NCBI RefSeq assembly: GCF_037969725.1
Contig: NZ_CP150203.1
Span: forward strand, 264,001 to 328,000
Direction of reading: 5' to 3'
DNA from: Paenibacillus sp. FSL W8-0426
GTDB taxonomy: Bacteria > Bacillota > Bacilli > Paenibacillales > Paenibacillaceae
DNA: 64,000 bases
Shown here: piece after piece, positions 24,712-34,906 of the stretch
How the letters are laid out: each line of letters opens with the position of its first letter
Numbering within the stretch: the stretch's first letter is position 1
The notes under the pieces: generated by a model
Seen by the model: only the letters and a program-made list of their open reading frames with translations
The model's database searches: none
What the model was told of the DNA's origin: nothing
Program-made: the position numbers and the translations under genes

Positions 24712-25344
24712 TTATGCCATATTCCAATTTTCGCCGTTCAGGTATTTCTCGGTGAGAATGGACAGCATCTGAATGCCGACTTCGTTGTGCCCGCCTTCGG
24801 GAATGATGATGTCCGCATACTTTTTGGATGGCTCGATAAATGCGTCATGCATCGGTTTGACCGTTTCGAGGTACTGTTTGTACACCGATTGGATCGTGCG
24901 CCCGCGTTCCTCGATGTCTCGGAGCACTCTGCGCAAAATCCGCACATCGGAATCGGTATCGACGAATACTTTGATATCCATCAGGCTGCGAAGCTGCTCG
25001 TCGATCAACACATGCAGACCTTCCACGATGACGATGTGGTTGGGCTCCAGCTCTACCGTTTCATCGGCGGAGCGATTGTCCAAGGTGAAGTCGTACACCG
25101 GCGCGTAAGCCGTCTGTCCGTTTTTCAAAAGGGTAAGATGTTCGATCAACAGATCATTGTCAAAAGCGAAGGGATGATCGTAATTGGTCAATCTGCGCTG
25201 CTCGGGCGTGAGGTGGGACTGGTCTTTGTAATAATTGTCCTGGGAGATAAACGTCACTTTGCCTGACCCCAGACGTTGAATGACGGAGCGGGCCACCGTC
25301 GTTTTGCCGGAACCGGTCCCTCCGGCGATACCTATAATAAGCAT
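24712..25344 (-). CDS. udk: Uridine kinase
   Basis: 210 residues, the standard length. Udk phosphorylates uridine and cytidine in pyrimidine salvage, in the cytoplasm. Seen: Walker A IAGGTGSGKTT at the N terminus, SQDNYYKD, the NYDHPFAFD nucleoside-binding stretch, the VIVEGLHVL strand, and DIEERGRTIQSVYKQYLETVKPMHDAFIEPSKKYADIIIPEGGHN. The start follows TAGGAGGTTAATGGAACGACC. It is monocistronic, with its own promoter and terminator. Confidence 0.97.
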   Translation of the reverse strand: MLIIGIAGGTGSGKTTVARSVIQRLGSGKVTFISQDNYYKDQSHLTPEQRRLTNYDHPFAFDNDLLIEHLTLLKNGQTAYAPVYDFTLDNRSADETVELEPNHIVIVEGLHVLIDEQLRSLMDIKVFVDTDSDVRILRRVLRDIEERGRTIQSVYKQYLETVKPMHDAFIEPSKKYADIIIPEGGHNEVGIQMLSILTEKYLNGENWNMA

Positions 25345-25445
25345 GGTCGTTCCATTAACCTCCTAAAAGTGGCTGCTTTGTCGTTTTGTATATGGAATTG
25401 AAGGCCGACTGATTCATAGCCTCTCAGTGAATGCACAATTCTTTT

Positions 25446-25454
25446 ATTGTATCA
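25446..25454 (-). promoter_or_regulatory. Extended -10 promoter of udk
   Basis: On the minus strand TGATACAAT gives TG-n followed by TACAAT, about 100 bases before the udk start. No good -35 is seen. Confidence 0.45.
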
Positions 25455-25561
25455 CAGTGCAGCGCATTTTTCATCTGAGCGGAGGGCGCCAGATTTGGGG
25501 AATTGCTCGCCCGAGAGTAAACCGACTAGTGCCGGGGCACCATATTCCTGATAATGGATGG

Positions 25562-25589
25562 TTGACAATTCCGCGCTGCGAACTATAAT
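25562..25589 (+). promoter_or_regulatory. Strong sigma-A promoter of the licT-bgl operon
   Basis: Perfect TTGACA (25562-25567), 16-base spacer, perfect TATAAT (25584-25589). Transcription would start just upstream of the RAT element, as needed for antitermination control. The stretch 25455-25561 between this and the udk promoter shows nothing notable. Confidence 0.85.
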
Positions 25590-25607
25590 AAAGTTATATT
25601 CCTAACA

Positions 25608-25638
25608 CGGACTGTTACTGGGCGAACCAGGCATGACC
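25608..25638 (+). promoter_or_regulatory. RAT antiterminator site 1 (LicT/SacY type)
   Basis: GGACTGTTACTG, a short loop and CCAGGCATGACC match the ribonucleic antiterminator recognised by BglG-family proteins. Its 3' arm overlaps the stem of the following terminator, so protein binding would prevent termination. Confidence 0.9.
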
Positions 25639-25680
25639 GAATTCGATTGCATAACCTGTAATCGCTTTCGGTCATTTTTT
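25633..25680 (+). terminator. Leader terminator 1 before licT
   Basis: ATGACCGAA (25633-25641) pairs with TTCGGTCAT (25667-25675); CGATT/AATCG lies inside; a T-run follows. It overlaps RAT 1. Confidence 0.9.
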
Positions 25681-25705
25681 ATTTTTTGCAGGGGGGTGAG
25701 CGTGC

Positions 25706-26554
25706 ATGAAGGTGATCAAGAAAGTGAACAACAACGTGGCGATTGCCATTAATGACAAAAACGAAGAAGTGTTTGTGGTTGGCAAGGGAGTAGGTTTTCT
25801 GAAGACGCCATATGAGTTGACCGAAACAGATATGGTAGAAAAAATTTTCGTAGCTCCCAAAAACATCCGCATGTACGACTTGTTGAACAGCATTCCGATC
25901 GAGGATATTTACCTCGCGGAGGAAGTCATTAAGCTGGGCAGCGACATTTTGGGCAAAACGTTCAATCCCAATCTGCTGCTCACCCTGTCCGACCATATCA
26001 GTTTCGCCCTGGTTCGTACCCGTGAAGGCGTCTCCATCAAAAATCCGCTGGAATGGGAAGTGCGCACCCTGTACCCGGATGAGACCCGTGTAGGAGAAGC
26101 AGCAGTCCGATTGATTGAAGAAAAATCGGGGGTCAAGCTCCCGGCAGCCGAAACCACCTTGATCGCTTTGCATTTCGTGAATGCCCAGGTAGGTTCGGGC
26201 GAAATGAGCGATACGACCAAAATCATGACCGTGACCGGCGAGATTTTGTCCATCATCAAATACGCACTGAAAATCGACTTTCAGGAGGAGTCCATTCATT
26301 TCATGCGTTTTGCCACCCATATTCGCTACTTCATCATGCGGCAGATGAGCGGCAAGTCGCTGAAAGATGAGAATGAATCCTTGTACGAGATGGTGAAGGA
26401 GAAATTTCCGCGTGAACTGCAGTGCGTGGAGAAGATTGCGGCGTTTCTGCACAACAATTACGGCTGGACCTGTACCAATGACGAGAAATTGTATCTCATT
26501 CTTCATATCCAAAGGCTGATCTCCAATGACCAGCCCAATCCATTCGACAACTGA
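25706..26554 (+). CDS. licT: LicT-like BglG-family transcription antiterminator
   Basis: 282 residues, normal for the family. An N-terminal RNA-binding (CAT) domain of about 55 residues (MKVIKKVNNNVAIAINDKNEEVFVVGKGVGF) is followed by two PTS regulatory domains with His-containing motifs: LSDHISFALVRTREG and VIALHFVNAQ-type in PRD1, and FATHIRYFIMRQM and LYLILHIQRL in PRD2. It binds RAT RNA when beta-glucosides are transported and PRDs are suitably phosphorylated. The ribosome site is GGGGGGTGAGCG. Its own leader and the gap before the PTS gene each carry a RAT/terminator, so it is autoregulated. Confidence 0.95.
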   Translation: MKVIKKVNNNVAIAINDKNEEVFVVGKGVGFLKTPYELTETDMVEKIFVAPKNIRMYDLLNSIPIEDIYLAEEVIKLGSDILGKTFNPNLLLTLSDHISFALVRTREGVSIKNPLEWEVRTLYPDETRVGEAAVRLIEEKSGVKLPAAETTLIALHFVNAQVGSGEMSDTTKIMTVTGEILSIIKYALKIDFQEESIHFMRFATHIRYFIMRQMSGKSLKDENESLYEMVKEKFPRELQCVEKIAAFLHNNYGWTCTNDEKLYLILHIQRLISNDQPNPFDN

Positions 26555-26566
26555 ATGTAACCATAT

Positions 26567-26596
26567 GGACTGTTACTGATTCGATCAGGCATGACC
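26567..26596 (+). promoter_or_regulatory. RAT antiterminator site 2
   Basis: GGACTGTTACTGATTCGATC followed by AGGCATGACC, close to RAT 1 and overlapping the 5' arm of the next terminator. It controls read-through from licT into the PTS gene. Confidence 0.92.
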
Positions 26597-26639
26597 AAGC
26601 ATAGGGGAATGACGATTCCCTGGCTTGGTCATTTTTTTT
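26591..26639 (+). terminator. Leader terminator 2 before the PTS gene
   Basis: ATGACCAAGC (26591-26600) pairs with GCTTGGTCAT (26623-26632), with AGGGGAAT/ATTCCCT inside and a run of eight T. It overlaps RAT 2. Confidence 0.92.
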
Positions 26640-26673
26640 GAAATCTTCTACTACTTTGTTAAGGAGAATGGTC

Positions 26674-28596
26674 ATGAACAACAAGGAATTGGCCCAAAAC
26701 GTGCTGGAACTCGTCGGCGGCGAGCGTAACATTTCCTCTTTGACGCATTGCGCCACGCGGCTCAGATTTGTATTGAAAGAAGACGGAAAGGCAGACCTGA
26801 AGGCGCTGGACAGCCTCGAAGGCGTACTGAAAGCGCAAAATGCCGGAGGGCAGGTTCAAGTGGTCGTGGGGAACAAGGTTGACGCCGTTTACGGCGAGAT
26901 TCGCAATCTTACCTCCGGCAATCTGCAAACGGAAGAAGGGGAAGCGGCACCGAAAAAGAAACAAAATCCGATCAATGCGGTGCTTGAAACGATCGCGGGT
27001 ATCTTTACGCCCGTGCTTCCGGCCTTGATCGGCTGCGGTATGATCAAGTGCGTGGCTACCGTTATGGCGGCCCTTGGATGGTTTGAGGGCTCCGGCTTCC
27101 TGTCGATCATCAACATGATCGGCGACCTGATCTTCTATTTCCTGCCGTTCTTCCTGGCCGTAAGTGCGGCCCACAAATTCAAAACCAATCCGTATCTGGC
27201 CGTGGCGCTTGCCGCAGGCCTGATGCACCCGGTCATTCTTGATGCGGCGGCCAAAATTGCCGATACCGGTGTGAAAACCATTGATTTTCTCGGTATGCCG
27301 ATCCTGCTCATGAAGTATTCTTCGTCTGTCATTCCCATTATTCTAGGCGTATGGATCATGAGTTACGTGTACCCGGTTGTCGACAAAGTCATTCCCAAGT
27401 TTTTGCGAGTCCTGCTGACGCCGATGATTGTGTTGTTCATCATGATCCCGCTCGAATTGATCGTGCTTGGGCCGATCGGTTCTTATATCGGTACCTGGTT
27501 GACGGATGGCATCAACTATCTGTACGCAACGGCTGGCGTGCTGGCAGGTGCGATTCTCGGGTTCTTTAAACCAATCATGGTTATGTTCGGCATGCACTAT
27601 GCGATCATGCCGATTCAAATTCAACAGGTGGCAAGTCTGGGTTCTACCGTTTTGCTGCCGGCAGCGCTCGCAGGGAATCTTGCCCAAGCGGGTGCCGCAT
27701 TCGCCGTGTTTGTGCTTACGAAAAACAAAACGATGAAATCAGCATCGGGCTCTGCCGGGTTTACCGCCTTGTTCGGCATTACCGAACCGGCGATCTACGG
27801 GGTCAATCTCCGTTATAAACGACCGTTCTTCGCAGGTTGCGCTGCAGCGGGAATCGTGAGCGGTTTCTACAGTATTGTGCATGCCAGTGCTAACGCGATT
27901 GCCCTGCCAGGTGTGCTGGCATTGGGGACGTACACGGCCGACAGTTACGTTTATGTCGTCATCGGCTCCATTGCGGCCGTTGTTCTTGGTTTCGTGTTTA
28001 CGCTGCTGGCAGGCATCAAGGAAGATGCAGACGGGAAGACCGCTGCACGCAAAGAAAAAAATGCAGCTTCCGCGACAACGAGCGCGGTGGCGAACGAATC
28101 GCTTGCGGATTCTTCCGTCTCCGCAGCTTCGGCTGCATCCGACATGCTGATCGTGAGCCCGATGACGGGCGAGGTCAAGCCGTTGTCCGAGGTCGAGGAC
28201 CAGGCATTTGCACAGGAGTTAATGGGCAAAGGCATCGCCATCGTGCCGACCGAAGGCAAAGTATATGCTCCGTTTGACGGGGTTGTTGAAGCGTTGTACA
28301 GAACCAAACATGCCATCGGGCTCAAAGCAGCGAACGGCGTAGAAATTTTGATTCATATCGGCGTGGATACGGTGAGCCTGAAAGGCAAACATTTCACATC
28401 CCATGTGGAGCAAGGGCAATCCATGCAGGCGGGCGACCTGCTGGTGGAATTCGATCCGGAAGGCATCAAAGCCGATGGATACAATACGATTACGTCCATC
28501 GTCGTGACCAACATGCAGCAATTCGGCGACGTGCTCACGGCGTCGGACAGCGGTTCGATCAAGGAAAGCGAAGCGCTGCTCAAATTGATTCCGTAA
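26674..28596 (+). CDS. bglP: Beta-glucoside PTS transporter, EIIBCA
   Basis: 640 residues from ATG 26674, seven bases after AAGGAG. EIIB domain with phosphorylated Cys26 (SLTHCATRLRF), an EIIC membrane domain (~100-460, including GITEPAIYGVNLRYKRPF), a linker rich in Ala and Ser, and a glucose-type EIIA domain (~500-640) with ILIHIGVDTVSL and phosphorylated His561. The protein imports and phosphorylates beta-glucosides such as salicin or cellobiose-type sugars at the membrane. It is followed by the phospho-beta-glucosidase that uses the product. Expression depends on RAT 2. Confidence 0.95.
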   Translation: MNNKELAQNVLELVGGERNISSLTHCATRLRFVLKEDGKADLKALDSLEGVLKAQNAGGQVQVVVGNKVDAVYGEIRNLTSGNLQTEEGEAAPKKKQNPINAVLETIAGIFTPVLPALIGCGMIKCVATVMAALGWFEGSGFLSIINMIGDLIFYFLPFFLAVSAAHKFKTNPYLAVALAAGLMHPVILDAAAKIADTGVKTIDFLGMPILLMKYSSSVIPIILGVWIMSYVYPVVDKVIPKFLRVLLTPMIVLFIMIPLELIVLGPIGSYIGTWLTDGINYLYATAGVLAGAILGFFKPIMVMFGMHYAIMPIQIQQVASLGSTVLLPAALAGNLAQAGAAFAVFVLTKNKTMKSASGSAGFTALFGITEPAIYGVNLRYKRPFFAGCAAAGIVSGFYSIVHASANAIALPGVLALGTYTADSYVYVVIGSIAAVVLGFVFTLLAGIKEDADGKTAARKEKNAASATTSAVANESLADSSVSAASAASDMLIVSPMTGEVKPLSEVEDQAFAQELMGKGIAIVPTEGKVYAPFDGVVEALYRTKHAIGLKAANGVEILIHIGVDTVSLKGKHFTSHVEQGQSMQAGDLLVEFDPEGIKADGYNTITSIVVTNMQQFGDVLTASDSGSIKESEALLKLIP

Positions 28597-28602
28597 TCGT
28601 AA

Positions 28603-30147
<1,545 letters not shown>

Positions 30148-30152
30148 ACGCA

Positions 30153-31103
30153 ATGAACATTCTGGGATCGGTTAAAAAAATTCCCGGCGGCCTGCTCATC
30201 GTGCCCATGATGCTGGCAGCCGTCGTCAACACGGTGTTTCCGCAGTTCTTTCAGATGGGTGACCCGACAACGGCGCTATTCACCTCGAAAGGAACGATGG
30301 TGCTCATCGGCATGATTCTGCTCGTATCGGGCACGCAATTGAACTTGCGGAAGCTCCCTGTCACGCTGAAGCGGGCAGGGGTGCACTGTCTGGCCAGAGT
30401 GCTGATCGCCTGGCTGTTCGGCTGGACATTCGTGCAATGGTTCGGCGTGGAGGGCTTTGCCGGCATTTCCGCCGTTGCGTTCATCGCCGTGTTGACCAGC
30501 TGCAATCCGGGCCTTTACCTGGCCTTGATGAATTCCTATGGAGACGATGTGGACCAGGCAGCATTCGGCATTTTGAACCTGATCGCCGTTCCGGTTATTC
30601 CGGTCATGATCCTGAATTCGGCCAGCGGCGTGGGGATCGATTACTTGAGCGTGCTGGCCACGCTGGTTCCTTTCCTGATCGGCATCCTGCTGGGCAATCT
30701 TGATGGCAATATCCAGAAGATGTTTGCTCCGGGAACGGTCATTTTGCTGCCGTTCTTGGGGACAAGCTTCGGGTCAAACATCGACCTGGGCGTTGCTTTC
30801 CGTTCGAGTCTGTCCGGGCTGCTGGTAACGCTGCTGTTATTCATCCTTTGTTTACTGCCGCTGATCATGATTGACCGTGCTTTGTTAAAGCGCCCGGGGT
30901 ATGCGGCAGCAGCCACCTGCTCGGTCGCCGGATTGTCCATGGTGGTGCCTGCCATGGCCGCCGGATTTAATCCGGCTTATGCTCCGTATGTTGAATCGGC
31001 TATTGCGCAGATCGCTTTTGCGGTTATCCTGACATCCATCACCGTACCTTATATCGTGAAACGGCTGGCCGGAAAGGGAGCATCGACGGAAACGGCACAT
31101 TAA
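30153..31103 (+). CDS. kdgT: KdgT-type 2-keto-3-deoxygluconate permease
   Basis: 316 residues from ATG 30153, five bases after the GH1 stop, with only a weak GGAG far upstream, so translation is probably coupled. Family signs: MNILGSVKKIPGGLLIVPMMLAAVVNTVFPQFF, SKGTMVLIGMILLVSGTQLN, TSCNPGLYLALMNSYGDDVDQAAFGILNL and ATCSVAGLSMVVPAMAAG. About ten membrane helices. KdgT proteins import 2-keto-3-deoxygluconate, a pectin breakdown product, by proton symport. Its place in a beta-glucoside operon is unusual. No clear terminator follows. Confidence 0.88.
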   Translation: MNILGSVKKIPGGLLIVPMMLAAVVNTVFPQFFQMGDPTTALFTSKGTMVLIGMILLVSGTQLNLRKLPVTLKRAGVHCLARVLIAWLFGWTFVQWFGVEGFAGISAVAFIAVLTSCNPGLYLALMNSYGDDVDQAAFGILNLIAVPVIPVMILNSASGVGIDYLSVLATLVPFLIGILLGNLDGNIQKMFAPGTVILLPFLGTSFGSNIDLGVAFRSSLSGLLVTLLLFILCLLPLIMIDRALLKRPGYAAAATCSVAGLSMVVPAMAAGFNPAYAPYVESAIAQIAFAVILTSITVPYIVKRLAGKGASTETAH

Positions 31104-31258
31104 CCCAATAAACATGAGCATCCATTGCGGTCCATTGCCTTGCCCAGATGTGGGAGAGGAACGGTCCGCTTTTGGTTTGGTTGGACAGGGTGAGTGGGGG
31201 CAAACTGCCGCATTTAGAGCCTGGAGTATCAAATGTGTCTCATTTTTGCGATTATGGG

Positions 31259-31286
31259 TTGAAGGTTGTAGGACCTTTGATATAAT
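31259..31286 (+). promoter_or_regulatory. Promoter of the secreted coiled-coil gene
   Basis: TTGAAG (31259-31264), 16-base spacer, perfect TATAAT (31281-31286) with a TG-n extension (TGATATAAT). Confidence 0.65.
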
Positions 31287-31346
31287 GGCGTCGAAAGATG
31301 TCTCTTTTTGTATAGTCGTCTTTCGAAATTGGGGGAGGTGTTTTCG

Positions 31347-31817
31347 GTGAAAAAAACGGGCAAGTTCATTACGTCCACCGTGATCGCCACGGTAGCAGCC
31401 GTATCCATCGGTTCTGCCGTGTCGGCGCAAAGCAGTACATATGTGGGATCGTCCATCCCATCCGTGACTGGCATCGATTTGCAAAGCATGGATTTGGAGA
31501 CGGCGCTGATGATGGTCCAAACCCAGCGTGCCGCATTGTTGGAACAACAGCTTAAATCGCAATTGGACGCGGTGCAGCAGCGCAACCAGCAGATTGCGCA
31601 ATTGAATGAACAATTGCAGCAAGCTCAACTGCGCGGGGACCAAGCTGCGGTCCAAGCGATCAAGAGCCAGATCGATGCACTGGGCAGCTCGCAGCAAATG
31701 GACATGCTTCGCCTGCAGTCGTTGAGCAACAAGCGCAACGAGGCATTTGACGTCATGACCAATTTCATCAAAAAAATGCAGGATTCCAGATCGTCCATTA
31801 TCGGCAACATGCGATAA
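31347..31817 (+). CDS. Secreted or surface coiled-coil protein of unknown function
   Basis: 156 residues from GTG 31347, ten bases after GGGGGAGGTG. A signal peptide is visible: KKTGKF followed by a hydrophobic core and VSAQ as probable cleavage point near residue 28. The mature part is a Gln/Leu-rich heptad-like helix, ALLEQQLKSQLDAVQQRNQQIAQLNEQLQQAQ, then a second helical segment ending in FIKKMQDSRSSIIGNMR. The protein is probably exported and oligomerises by coiled coil. It is flanked by its own promoter and a strong terminator. I do not recognise a named family. Confidence 0.75.
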   Translation: MKKTGKFITSTVIATVAAVSIGSAVSAQSSTYVGSSIPSVTGIDLQSMDLETALMMVQTQRAALLEQQLKSQLDAVQQRNQQIAQLNEQLQQAQLRGDQAAVQAIKSQIDALGSSQQMDMLRLQSLSNKRNEAFDVMTNFIKKMQDSRSSIIGNMR

Positions 31818-31841
31818 GACAGGGAAGAGCGGGTAAGCAAA

Positions 31842-31883
31842 GAGCGAAGGCGGAGTTTTGACTCCAGCCTTCGCTCTTTTTTA
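31842..31883. terminator. Strong terminator between convergent genes
   Basis: GAGCGAAGGC pairs with GCCTTCGCTC, with GAGT/ACTC inside, then TTTTTT on the plus strand. It lies three bases from the stop of the convergent SNF2 gene. Confidence 0.85.
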
Positions 31884-31885
31884 GG

Positions 31886-34800
31886 TCAAGACCAATCCCG
31901 CCGACGGGTGAACAAGTCCTGCAATTCATCGGTCGACAGCTCGGTAATCCAGTTTTCGGAGCTTGTAATGATGTTGTCGCTAAGCTGCTGTTTGCTTTCC
32001 AGCATTTCGTCGATGCGCTCCTCGAGCGTGCCAAGCGAGATGAACTTGTGTACCTGAACGTCCTTGGTCTGGCCCATGCGATAGGCGCGGTCGGTGGCCT
32101 GGTTCTCGACGGCCGGGTTCCACCAGCGGTCGAAATGGAACACATGGTTGGCCGCCGTCAGGTTAAGGCCGACTCCGCCTGCCTTGATCGACAGGATGAA
32201 AACGGAAGGCTGCTGGTCCGCCGGCAGCGTCCGGGATTGGAATTGTTCGATCATGCGATCGCGCGCTTTTTTGGACGTGCCGCCGTGCAGGTAGAGCACG
32301 GGTTCCTGCAGTTCTTGCCGCAACACCCTCTGGAGCATTTCGCCCATGCCGATATATTGCGTGAAAATCAGGCAGCGCTCACCTTCCTCCCGCAGCTCCC
32401 GCACAAGCTCCATCAGCCGTTCCAGCTTGGCCGAGCGGCTGATCAGCATAGCCATGTCCTGCGGGCTGTACGTGTCGTACTCCGAGTCGGCTTCGCCTGC
32501 GGACAGCGCCTCGGGAGGCGGTTCTTTCGTAACCAGCAGCGGATGGTCGCAGAGCTGCTTGAGCTGGGTCAGGGCGGACAGGATCGCGCCTTTGCGCTTG
32601 ATGCCCTCCAGCTCTTTCATTTTGTCCATCAATTCCTTGACGGATTGGTCATAGAGGGCGCTTTGTTCGCCGGTAAGATGGATATAGGTTTTCATTTCGT
32701 TTTTGTCAGGCAGATCGAGCTGGATGTTCGGGTCCTTTTTTTTGCGGCGAAGCATGAACGGTTTCACCAGCTGCTGCAGGTCCTGCATGCGGTCCTCGTC
32801 TTTATCCTTCTCGATCGCGCTGATAAAGCGGTTCTGGAACGCTCTGGCGCTGCCCAAATACCCGGGGTTGATGAAATCGTAGATCGACCACAGCTCGGCG
32901 AGCCTGTTCTCGATCGGCGTACCTGTCAGCGCAATGCGATGTTTGGCGGGAAAGCTGCGTACGGCGAGAGACTGTTTCGTCTGCGCGTTTTTGATATTCT
33001 GCGCTTCGTCCAGGCAAATGGAAGCCCAGGTATAAGACTGCAGCATTTCCTGATCCAGCGTTGCGGTGGCATAGGACGTGATGACGATATCCACTTGCTC
33101 CGTCTGGGCCCGGAATTCGTCTCCGCTGCTTCTGCGCGCCCCATAATGAAGCAGGACGTTCACGGACGGGGCAAAACGGCTGATCTCCTTCTGCCAGTTG
33201 CCCAGCACGGAGGTGGGACAGACGAGCAGGGCAGGCGCCTGTCCTGCGGAACGTGGTTCGTTTTCCTTCAGATGCAGAAGGTACGTAATGAACTGAATCG
33301 TCTTCCCAAGCCCCATGTCGTCGGCGAGACAGGTCCCAAGCCCGAATCGGCGCAGGAAGCCCAGCCAAGAGAAGCCTTCCTTCTGGTAGGAACGAAGCTC
33401 GGCGTGCAATCCGGCCGGCACCGGCAGCGAAGGAGCGCCACCCTGACCGCCGCCAAGCTGGGCAATGATGCGGTTCAAGTGTTCGTTCAGTTCCACTTCC
33501 AGATGGACGCGATCCGGCGATTCTTCAGGTTCTTCTTCCTGCTGTCCTTCACGCTGCTTGAGCTTGCGATATTCGCGCTGCTCGTTATGCAGCAGATGCA
33601 GATGCAGGATGTCCTGGAACGACAATCCCTGCTTTCGGTCCACGCCTTCCATCGCCCGCCGGATCTGTTCCAGGAGGGCGGGATCGAGCGGTACCCATTC
33701 ACCGCGGAAGCGGACAAGCCGCTCGTTGCGCGCGACCAGATCGGCGAATTCCTCTTCGCTCAGGTCCGTATCGCCGATCGCAATGCGCCAGTCGAAATGA
33801 ATGATGGAGTCCAGTCCAAAAAAAGACTGACCGCGTTCTTTGCCTTCTTCTTCCTTGACTTTGGCGCGAAGACGCGGCTTTTTCTTGCGGGCGGCTTCCC
33901 ACCACCCCGGCAGCAGCACTTGCCAGCCCGCTTCGAGCAATCGGCCGCTCTCCACCGTCAGGAACTGCCAAGCCTCCTGGTCGCTCAGCGGTTCGCTCAA
34001 CACGTCGCGGCTGCCACGTTCCGAGCGGTGGACGCGCGTTAATTGGCCGCGCAGCTGATCCAGCCAACCGGCGGAACGATCCAGGATGAAGGCCTCCCAT
34101 AGCTGCGGCCATTCTCCTTCGGCGCGGCCTTGCGAGTCCAGCCTGATCGGCAGCAGCACGGAGGCGTCCAGCTTGTCCTGCAATACGAGCCGCAGCCGCC
34201 AGGCGGGGGAGTCGTCATCCGGCTCCAGCAATTGCAGCAGCGGACGGAACGGTGCCGCGTCCGCTTTCCAGCCGATGGAGACAAGCCATGCCTGTGCATC
34301 CAGGCCGGGCGCAACCTTCGGCAAGGCGCCGCCTTGAGGGAAGAGCTGCGGAAATTCGCGCCGCAGGTCGGTCGCGGTTTCCTCCGTGCCGTAGCAGTGC
34401 TGGAAAACGGAGGCGGAATATGCGGCGGCAAGGCCTTCGCCGAAGCTTTCGTCCGTTTCCTCCAGCGCTTTGGCGAGAGCGGAGCGATCCTGCGCTTTGA
34501 GGCTGGCACCATCCCAAGACCATTGCAGCCGCCCCGAGCGAAAAGCGTCGAAGCTGGGCACGAATTTGCGGTCTTCGATGGTTGCTGCCAGAACCGGGGC
34601 CAGCCTGATGAGGTGAGCGGCCTGTTCGTCCCACTGCCATTCGATGTGCAGCAGGGTGTGCATGTCGGCAAAGAACGGAATGACTTCTTCGGCGGGAAGC
34701 ACGACCAGCTCAATCTCTTCGATCTGCCGGGTTTCGAGTTCGGTACCGTAGAACGAAGGGGCGTGCCAGGCAAATAAACGCTGTTTGAGCGTTTGTCCGG

Positions 34801-34906
34801 GCACGAATTGGTAGGTGTTCGACGCCCCGTAGAACAGGGCGTCCCCGTAACCTGTCAGAGCAACATGGACAACGATGGTTTCGGTATATGGATGAATGGC
34901 GCTCAT
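31886..34906 (-). CDS. SNF2-family DNA-dependent ATPase/helicase (YwqA-like)
   Basis: 1006 residues. The N-terminal ~480 residues form a bacterial SNF2-associated region. The SNF2 ATPase core follows: motif I ADDMGLGKTIQ, Ia LLVCPTSVLGNWQKE, motif II CLDEAQNIKN, III ALTGTPIENRLAELWSI, then a helicase C-terminal domain with LIFTQYIGM, LSIKAGGVGLNLTAANHVFHFDRWWNPAVENQATDRAYRMGQ. Such proteins translocate on DNA and remodel protein-DNA complexes; in Bacillus they are linked to DNA repair. The start overlaps the stop of the SWIM-domain gene by 4 bases, the arrangement of B. subtilis ywqB-ywqA, so the two likely act together. Confidence 0.95.
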   Translation of the reverse strand: MSAIHPYTETIVVHVALTGYGDALFYGASNTYQFVPGQTLKQRLFAWHAPSFYGTELETRQIEEIELVVLPAEEVIPFFADMHTLLHIEWQWDEQAAHLIRLAPVLAATIEDRKFVPSFDAFRSGRLQWSWDGASLKAQDRSALAKALEETDESFGEGLAAAYSASVFQHCYGTEETATDLRREFPQLFPQGGALPKVAPGLDAQAWLVSIGWKADAAPFRPLLQLLEPDDDSPAWRLRLVLQDKLDASVLLPIRLDSQGRAEGEWPQLWEAFILDRSAGWLDQLRGQLTRVHRSERGSRDVLSEPLSDQEAWQFLTVESGRLLEAGWQVLLPGWWEAARKKKPRLRAKVKEEEGKERGQSFFGLDSIIHFDWRIAIGDTDLSEEEFADLVARNERLVRFRGEWVPLDPALLEQIRRAMEGVDRKQGLSFQDILHLHLLHNEQREYRKLKQREGQQEEEPEESPDRVHLEVELNEHLNRIIAQLGGGQGGAPSLPVPAGLHAELRSYQKEGFSWLGFLRRFGLGTCLADDMGLGKTIQFITYLLHLKENEPRSAGQAPALLVCPTSVLGNWQKEISRFAPSVNVLLHYGARRSSGDEFRAQTEQVDIVITSYATATLDQEMLQSYTWASICLDEAQNIKNAQTKQSLAVRSFPAKHRIALTGTPIENRLAELWSIYDFINPGYLGSARAFQNRFISAIEKDKDEDRMQDLQQLVKPFMLRRKKKDPNIQLDLPDKNEMKTYIHLTGEQSALYDQSVKELMDKMKELEGIKRKGAILSALTQLKQLCDHPLLVTKEPPPEALSAGEADSEYDTYSPQDMAMLISRSAKLERLMELVRELREEGERCLIFTQYIGMGEMLQRVLRQELQEPVLYLHGGTSKKARDRMIEQFQSRTLPADQQPSVFILSIKAGGVGLNLTAANHVFHFDRWWNPAVENQATDRAYRMGQTKDVQVHKFISLGTLEERIDEMLESKQQLSDNIITSSENWITELSTDELQDLFTRRRDWS

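Noticed and set aside
24440..24727. 95-residue minus-strand frame downstream of udk
   Set aside because: It overlaps the end of udk and passes through its terminator; no ribosome site.
32048..34042. 664-residue plus-strand frame
   Set aside because: Opposite strand of the SNF2 gene, which has all helicase motifs; high GC makes long antisense frames common here.
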